A stretch of 7,077 bases of DNA from an uncultured Desulfovibrio sp. (GTDB lineage: Bacteria; Desulfobacterota; Desulfovibrionia; Desulfovibrionales; Desulfovibrionaceae). The stretch's first letter is position 1, and each line of letters begins with the position of its first letter. The notes beneath the pieces are model-generated. The model worked only from the letters and a program-made list of their open reading frames with translations. It was not told where the DNA came from and did no database searches. The stretch covers positions 1 to 7,077 of the forward strand of contig CAMWTD010000117.1 in the NCBI GenBank assembly GCA_947177085.1, in the 5' to 3' direction. Below are positions 1-3,220 of this stretch, in pieces. Made by a program: the position numbers and the translations under genes.

Positions 1-7
1 GCCCCAT

Positions 8-34
8 AAAAAAGGCGGCGCGCGGCCGCCTTTT
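8..34 (-). terminator. Intrinsic terminator of the LSm-like gene
   Basis: A perfect 10-bp inverted repeat (10-19 with 25-34) encloses a 5-base loop. Read on the minus strand, a GC-rich stem runs into six consecutive T residues (complement of 8-13). It begins about 23 bases beyond the stop codon of the minus-strand gene at 57-401, so it fits as that gene's factor-independent terminator. The opposite face carries only four T residues, so it would be weaker for plus-strand transcription. Confidence 0.85.
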
Positions 35-56
35 GCTGTCAGGATTCTGTCAGGCC

Positions 57-401
57 CTAGGAGATGAGGCCGCTCCCGCCCGCGCCGGGCAGGGGCCCGG
101 AGCCGAACTGCAACTTGCCGAGGCCGCCGGCCACGGTCAGGTTGGTGCAGGCTTCGATGTATTTGTCCTGCAATTCCTTGGGCGTGTCGGAATAGCGGTA
201 GATGAAGAACTTGCCCTCCAGCGTGCCCCCGAAATCCGGCTCAAAGGGATAGCCGTAGGGCAGCATCATCATCTGCACGCCGGCTTGCGAGGGGATGGTC
301 TGGATGGCGGCCGCGTCGGTGAGGCAGTCCTTGGCCTCGTCATATTTGCCGATGACGAGCTCGCCCGTCACCAGCTTCATCAGGCGGATGTCATATGCCA
401 T
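57..401 (-). CDS. Small Sm-like (LSm-like) conserved hypothetical protein, 114 aa
   Basis: This encodes a 114-residue protein. The ATG at 401 is supported by an AAGGAG Shine-Dalgarno six bases upstream; reading further upstream in the frame would run through the promoter and into the divergent rnc gene. The N-terminal part (residues 5-22, with L-x-T-G-E-L-V-I-G-K-Y) followed by a strand around LTDAAAIQTIP and the MMMLPYGYPF segment resembles the short LSm-fold proteins of bacteria and phages, which keep a 'TGE-x-IxG' strand and a later 'P-x-x-P-F' turn. The C-terminal tail after residue 95 is rich in Gly, Ser and Pro and probably disordered. There is no signal peptide or membrane segment, so it should be cytosolic. 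LSm proteins form rings that bind RNA, but RNA binding here is inferred from weak pattern similarity only. It is a single-gene unit with its own promoter and terminator, divergent from rnc. It could also be an unrelated small beta-barrel protein. Confidence 0.8.
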   Translation of the reverse strand: MAYDIRLMKLVTGELVIGKYDEAKDCLTDAAAIQTIPSQAGVQMMMLPYGYPFEPDFGGTLEGKFFIYRYSDTPKELQDKYIEACTNLTVAGGLGKLQFGSGPLPGAGGSGLIS

Positions 402-434
402 GTCGTACTCCTTCAAGGGAAAAGGTCCCCTTGT

Positions 435-463
435 TAGGTAGGCACGCCGCCGCCCCGTGTCAA
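435..463 (-). promoter_or_regulatory. Putative sigma-70-type promoter of the LSm-like gene
   Basis: On the minus strand there is a perfect TTGACA -35 box (458-463) and a 17-base spacer leading to TACCTA (435-440), a poor -10 match that keeps only the first two bases. The start of transcription would fall near 428, giving a leader of roughly 27 bases. That leader contains an inverted repeat CAAGGG/CCCTTG (414-419 and 428-433) directly before the Shine-Dalgarno. The -35 box and spacing are seen directly; promoter activity is inferred. Confidence 0.45.
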
Positions 464-474
464 GGGATTTTCGG

Positions 475-502
475 TTGCCATCCTCAAGGGATGGGCTAGA
501 CT
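475..502 (+). promoter_or_regulatory. Putative sigma-70-type promoter of rnc
   Basis: On the plus strand a TTGCCA -35 box (5 of 6 to consensus) at 475-480 is followed, after a 16-base spacer, by TAGACT at 497-502 (4 of 6, with the key T1, A2 and T6 kept). Transcription would begin about 7 bases after the -10, almost exactly at the rnc ATG at 510, implying a leaderless or nearly leaderless message. This agrees with the lack of a Shine-Dalgarno at normal distance from that ATG. Confidence 0.45.
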
Positions 503-509
503 TGCGCGC

Positions 510-1250
510 ATGGACGAGAAAAGAGGAACGCGGGCCGCGGCGCATGCGGAAGAACTTGCCGCGAGGCTCGGGCACAGGTTCCATCGGCCGGAACTGCTGG
601 CACAGGCGCTCACCCACAGTTCGTGGGCCAATGAGCGCGGCGCGGGAAGCGCGCATAACGAAAGGCTGGAATTTCTGGGCGACGCGGTGCTGGAGCTCTG
701 CGTTTCCACGGAGCTTTTCCGGCGTTTTCCAAAACTGCGGGAAGGGGAACTGACGCGCCTCAGGGCGCATCTCGTGAGCACGGTGGGGCTGGCCCAACGT
801 GCGCGGGAACTGGGGCTTGATGCCCATCTCCGCCTGGGGAAGGGTGAGGAACAGCAGGGCGGCCGCACGCGGGACGCCATTCTCAGCGATGCGCTGGAGG
901 CGGTGCTGGCCGCTGTATATGAGGATGGCGGCTTTGCCGCAGCGAGGGACGCCGTCGCCCGCATCTATGCGGGGCACTGGCCGCTTGCCGCGGGCGCGCC
1001 ACAGGCGCGCGACGCCAAATCACGCCTGCAGGAGGCGGTGCAACATCTCTTCGGCAAAATGCCGGTCTATGCCCAGGCGGCTGCGAGTGGGCCGGAACAT
1101 GCCAAGCACTTCCAGGCGCGCCTCATGCTGCCCGACGGGCGGGAATTTGCAGGCCAGGGCACGAGCATGCGAAAAGCGGAGCGGGATGCCGCCGCGCGCG
1201 CCCTTGAGGCGCTTTTCGCACAAAAACTCTGGCCGCCGGATACACGGTAG
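510..1250 (+). CDS. rnc: Ribonuclease III
   Basis: This encodes a 246-residue RNase III, the dsRNA-specific endonuclease that processes rRNA precursors and structured mRNAs. The RNase III signature NERLEFLGDAVL lies at residues 50-61. By motif alignment, all six acidic residues of the E. coli active site are present: E51, E54 and D58 in the signature, E78 in REGELTR, and D127 and E130 in LSDALEAV. The endonuclease domain covers about residues 12-155. A double-stranded-RNA-binding domain follows (about 168-238), with the GPEH-K-F loop and the RKAERDAAARAL helix. It is about 20 residues longer than the E. coli enzyme (226), largely from roughly 13 extra residues at the N terminus. The ATG at 510 is the first usable start in frame. 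It has no good Shine-Dalgarno, and a promoter placed immediately upstream suggests leaderless translation. The gene is transcribed alone, divergent from the LSm-like gene and convergent with flagellin. Confidence 0.97.
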   Translation: MDEKRGTRAAAHAEELAARLGHRFHRPELLAQALTHSSWANERGAGSAHNERLEFLGDAVLELCVSTELFRRFPKLREGELTRLRAHLVSTVGLAQRARELGLDAHLRLGKGEEQQGGRTRDAILSDALEAVLAAVYEDGGFAAARDAVARIYAGHWPLAAGAPQARDAKSRLQEAVQHLFGKMPVYAQAAASGPEHAKHFQARLMLPDGREFAGQGTSMRKAERDAAARALEALFAQKLWPPDTR

Positions 1251-1324
1251 TGAACTTCCCCACTTGCTGAACATCCCCAGGCCGTGACGCGGCTTGCGGG
1301 CACTTGCCTGCGCTCTGCCGCCGT

Positions 1325-1377
1325 GGGAGGAACCGGGTCGGTGACCCGGCCCGGGGGAACAACCCCCCGGGCCTCCC
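1325..1377. terminator. Nested GC-rich hairpins between convergent rnc and flagellin genes
   Basis: The spacer between the two convergent genes carries a perfect 10-bp stem (1348-1357 with 1364-1373, 6-base loop). A second, overlapping 7-bp hairpin (1333-1339 with 1343-1349, 3-base loop) competes for bases 1348-1349. An outer pair, GGGAGG/CCTCCC (1325-1330 with 1372-1377), could close the whole unit. The main stem lies 38 bases past the flagellin stop and about 97 bases past the rnc stop. Neither side has a strong T tract (only a short CTTT follows on the plus side), so this may act as a weak bidirectional terminator or an mRNA 3'-end protector. Confidence 0.55.
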
Positions 1378-1411
1378 GTCTTTGGTCTGCCACAGCCTAT
1401 GTCTAGATGAC

Positions 1412-2308
1412 CTAGCCGCCGATGAGCTGCATGGCCATCTGGGGCAGCGAGTTGGCCTGGCCGAGCATGGCCACGGCCGATTGGGTGAGGATCTGATTGC
1501 GCACGAACTGTGTCATTTCCGTGGCAACGTCCACATCCGAAATTCGTGATTCTGCCGCCTGGAGGTTTTCCGCCTGCACGTTCAGGTTGGTGATCGTGTT
1601 CTCCAGCCGGTTCTGCATGGCGCCGAGGTGGGCGCGGATCTTGTCCTTGGAGACGATGGCCTCGTTGATGGCGTTGAGCGCCTTCTGGGCCGCCTCCTGC
1701 GTGGAGACGGTGTAGCCGTCGGCCTTGTCCGGGTCCGCCTGGTTGCCCACGCCGAGGGCGGAGGCGGTGCAGTTGCCGATGGTGATGTAGTAGTAGTCTT
1801 CCGCGGAATCGTTGCCCGAGCCGAAGTGAATCTTCATCTTGCCCGTGGACGTCATGCCGCTGCCGTTATGCTCGGCGCCGGAAAGGTCGCCGTTGAGCAG
1901 GTGGATGCCGTTGAAGTCCGTGGCGTTGGCGATTCGGGTGATTTCCGAAGCCATGGCCTGGTATTCGGACTCGATCATCAGGCGCTGGGTGGAGTCATAC
2001 GTGCCGGTGGCGGCCTGTTCCGCCAGTTCCTTGAGGCGGATGAGCTTTTCGTCAATGACGCCCATGGCTCCGTCTGCCGTCTGGATCATGGAAATGGCGT
2101 CGTTGGCGTTGCGCGCGCCCTGGTGCAGGGCCGCGATGTCCGCGCGCTGGAGCTCGCGGATGGCGAGGCCGGCGGCGTCGTCAGCCGCGCTGTTGACGCG
2201 CAGGCCGGTGGAGAGCCGCTGGGTTGAGGTGGCGAGGTTACTGTAGTGTGCGTTCAGGTTTCGGGCCGTGTTGGCGGCCATCATGTTGTTGTTAATGACC
2301 AAAGACAT
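1412..2308 (-). CDS. fliC: Flagellin (flagellar filament subunit)
   Basis: This encodes a 298-residue flagellin, the filament subunit exported through the flagellar type III apparatus. The start at 2308 is preferred over an upstream in-frame ATG at 2368 because AGGAGG lies six bases before it, the protein then begins with the classic flagellin sequence (LVINNNMMAANTARNL), and the upstream ATG lies within the sigma-54 promoter. The N-terminal D0/D1 region covers about residues 1-143 (QRLSTGLRVNSAADDAAG at 30-47; IRLKELAEQ at 90-98). A small variable domain spans about 144-195, and the C-terminal D1/D0 region ends with TEMTQFVRNQILTQSAVAMLGQANSL. By eye, R91, L95 and E115 align with the Salmonella residues central to TLR5 recognition (R90, L94, E114). 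A cysteine at 180 in the variable part is unusual for a flagellin. It has its own sigma-54-type promoter and is separated from the hook operon by about 900 bp. The symbol flaB is equally plausible. Confidence 0.96.
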   Translation of the reverse strand: MSLVINNNMMAANTARNLNAHYSNLATSTQRLSTGLRVNSAADDAAGLAIRELQRADIAALHQGARNANDAISMIQTADGAMGVIDEKLIRLKELAEQAATGTYDSTQRLMIESEYQAMASEITRIANATDFNGIHLLNGDLSGAEHNGSGMTSTGKMKIHFGSGNDSAEDYYYITIGNCTASALGVGNQADPDKADGYTVSTQEAAQKALNAINEAIVSKDKIRAHLGAMQNRLENTITNLNVQAENLQAAESRISDVDVATEMTQFVRNQILTQSAVAMLGQANSLPQMAMQLIGG

Positions 2309-2312
2309 TGGG

Positions 2313-2326
2313 CACCTCCTAGGGTG
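2313..2326 (-). promoter_or_regulatory. Flagellin Shine-Dalgarno within a CsrA-like hairpin
   Basis: The flagellin ribosome-binding site AGGAGG lies inside a small inverted repeat. In the message, CACC (complement of 2323-2326) can pair with GGUG (complement of 2313-2316) around a six-base loop, CUAGGA. A short stem presenting AGGA in a hexaloop that overlaps the Shine-Dalgarno is the typical form of a CsrA repressor site, and CsrA control of flagellin translation is established in other bacteria (Bacillus subtilis, Campylobacter). The structure is seen directly. The stem is only 4 bp, so CsrA binding is inference. Confidence 0.4.
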
Positions 2327-2351
2327 GTTGAATAAGCTGTGCCCGTCATAT

Positions 2352-2367
2352 TGCAACGCATATGCCA
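2352..2367 (-). promoter_or_regulatory. Sigma-54 (RpoN) promoter of flagellin
   Basis: On the minus strand the sequence reads TGGCAT, five bases, then TTGCA. This matches the -24/-12 consensus TGGCAC-N5-TTGCW with one mismatch, and it keeps the invariant GG and GC separated by ten bases. Transcription would begin near 2341, giving a leader of about 33 bases before the ATG at 2308. Class-specific sigma-54 control of flagellar genes is common in polarly flagellated bacteria. It needs an enhancer-binding activator; candidate sites lie at 2426-2482. Confidence 0.7.
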
Positions 2368-2370
2368 AAG

Positions 2371-2424
2371 GCTAAATAGCGTTGTTTTTTAGCATATTAC
2401 ATATTTTCTAGACTTTTGAGGCAA
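2371..2424 (-). promoter_or_regulatory. AT-rich segment with a dyad and a possible second promoter
   Basis: This is the most AT-rich stretch of the window. It contains an inverted repeat GCTAAA/TTTAGC (2371-2376 and 2388-2393, 11-base spacer). On the minus strand it also holds a TTGCCT-like -35 (2419-2424) with a 17-base spacer and TGTAAT (2396-2401, 5 of 6). A sigma-70-type start near 2389 would give a longer leader that reads through the sigma-54 promoter. Alternatively the AT-rich DNA may only aid bending between the activator sites and the sigma-54 promoter. Confidence 0.3.
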
Positions 2425-2425
2425 T

Positions 2426-2482
2426 TTTTTCCCAGCCGGGATGCCGCAATTTTGGCGGGGCTGGCGACGATTTTTCCCAGCC
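2426..2482. repeat. Pair of 12-bp direct repeats, candidate activator sites
   Basis: TTTTTCCCAGCC occurs exactly at 2426-2437 and again at 2471-2482, starts 45 bp apart. Each copy forms one arm of a small dyad: TCCC-N4-GGGA in the first and TTCCC-N8-GGGAA in the second. They lie about 85-141 bp upstream of the predicted sigma-54 start, the usual distance for binding sites of an RpoN enhancer-binding protein. The repeats are seen directly; the role is inferred. Confidence 0.5.
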
Positions 2483-3094
2483 AATCGGGAACGATTCCTT
2501 AAGGATAGCGGGCAGAAGCTGCCGGTGGGCAGCCTGCCGGGGCGCGGCCGTGGCGGTGGCCAGCGGCGCGCGGGCAGGCTCCGGTGGGGCGGCCCGGCCC
2601 CGGAATACGAGCCGTGCCGCACGAGGCCCGGAAGCGGGCGCGGCAAGGTCTTGCCACGGCTCATGGGGGGGCAGGGCGTCCCCCGAGGGCAGCAAAGGCC
2701 GCTTCAGGGCATCTGGAGGGCGGCGGGAGACTTTGCCCCGGGGAGGGGGCGGCCGAAACCCCTGTGGACATGCGCGCAGCCGGGCGGCGTGCTCCGCCAT
2801 GCCACGGGAACCGGCTGTCTGGCCGCGGCAGGAGTGAGGCCAGGGGGAGGCCCGCCATGGCCCGAAACGGCAAAAAGCGCCGGATGCATGACCGGGATCC
2901 GTCACTTCGCGCTCAGGACCGGGGCCGTAGGGCGGCAAAAGGCTGCCGGCCAGCGCCGGCAGCGAGCGCCGCAAAGCCCGCAAGGAAGCGCTCAGTCGCC
3001 GGACGCACGCCGGCCGGCAGAGAGCCGGCAAATCGTTCAGCCTGCGGCGGCGTCGGGCCCAGCCGCAATTTTTGACGCCAATCCTTATGGCGAC
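2483..3094. other. Gene-free, very GC-rich intergenic block
   Basis: About 610 bp lie between the flagellin upstream region and the flgE terminator. Open frames exist on both strands, but their translations are dominated by Arg, Ala, Pro and Gly without any recognisable motif, lack convincing ribosome-binding sites and look like by-products of high GC. Visible structures are a palindrome TCCTTAAGGA (2496-2505), short hairpins GGCAG/CTGCC (2511-2523) and GGCAAG/CTTGCC (2642-2655), a run of seven G residues (2665-2671) and a strong hairpin at 2942-2963. No tRNA, repeat array or mobile-element end was found. Confidence 0.6.
2937..2963 (-). terminator. Strong hairpin with short T tract, possible minus-strand terminator
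   Basis: A perfect 9-bp GC-rich stem (2942-2950 with 2955-2963) closes a 4-base loop. On the minus strand it is followed, after one base, by four T residues (complement of 2937-2940). It could stop read-through from the hook operon or end a short RNA made within 2964-3094. No gene adjoins it on this strand. Confidence 0.4.
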
Positions 3095-3128
3095 AAAAAA
3101 ACGCCGGCCCTTGCGGGTCGGCGTTTTT
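3095..3128 (-). terminator. Intrinsic terminator of the fliK-flgD-flgE operon
   Basis: The stem ACGCCG/CGGCGT (3101-3106 with 3119-3124) extends inward through a G-T wobble and three G-C pairs to a TTGC loop. It is flanked by seven A residues (3095-3101) on the left and five T residues (3124-3128) on the right. On the minus strand the stem ends in seven T residues, about 93 bases after the flgE stop. The five T residues on the plus side make it potentially bidirectional. Confidence 0.85.
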
Positions 3129-3166
3129 CACGGAAGAAGCCGGAAGCGGCGCTATCCCTTCGCCGC

Positions 3167-3200
3167 GGCGCGCGCCCCGGAACCACTCCGGGGCCGCGCC
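3167..3200 (-). other. Long GC-rich hairpin just after flgE
   Basis: A 13-bp stem with one bulged C at 3173 (GGCGCG and GCCCCGG on one arm, 3188-3200 on the other) closes a 7-base loop. It starts 20 bases past the flgE stop and has no T tract, so it is more likely an mRNA 3'-end stabiliser, placed ahead of the true terminator at 3095-3128, than a terminator itself. Confidence 0.5.
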
Positions 3201-3220
3201 AGTCCGGAAACTGTCATTTA

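Noticed and set aside
2309..2368. An upstream ATG extending flagellin by 20 residues
   Set aside because: The extension lies over the sigma-54 promoter and the Shine-Dalgarno, and flagellins begin at the later ATG with the conserved N terminus.
2366..2390. A sigma-28-like pattern (TAAA, 15 bases, GCC) upstream of flagellin
   Set aside because: Only the -35-like TAAA and GCC match. The rest of the GCCGATAA element is absent, while the sigma-54 site fits much better.
2665..2760. G-rich tracts on the plus strand as a G-quadruplex
   Set aside because: The G runs are irregularly spaced and interrupted by C runs that can pair with them, so a quadruplex is not clearly favoured.
2408..3031. A 207-codon minus-strand frame upstream of flagellin
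   Set aside because: It would cover the candidate activator sites, its translation is Pro/Arg/Ala-rich without family motifs, and the repeated GWEK in it is simply the translated 12-bp DNA repeat.
2584..3075. A 163-codon plus-strand frame with a basic, Lys/Arg/Ala-rich end
   Set aside because: The histone-like look of the basic end is composition only. There is no good start signal, conserved motif or neighbouring promoter.
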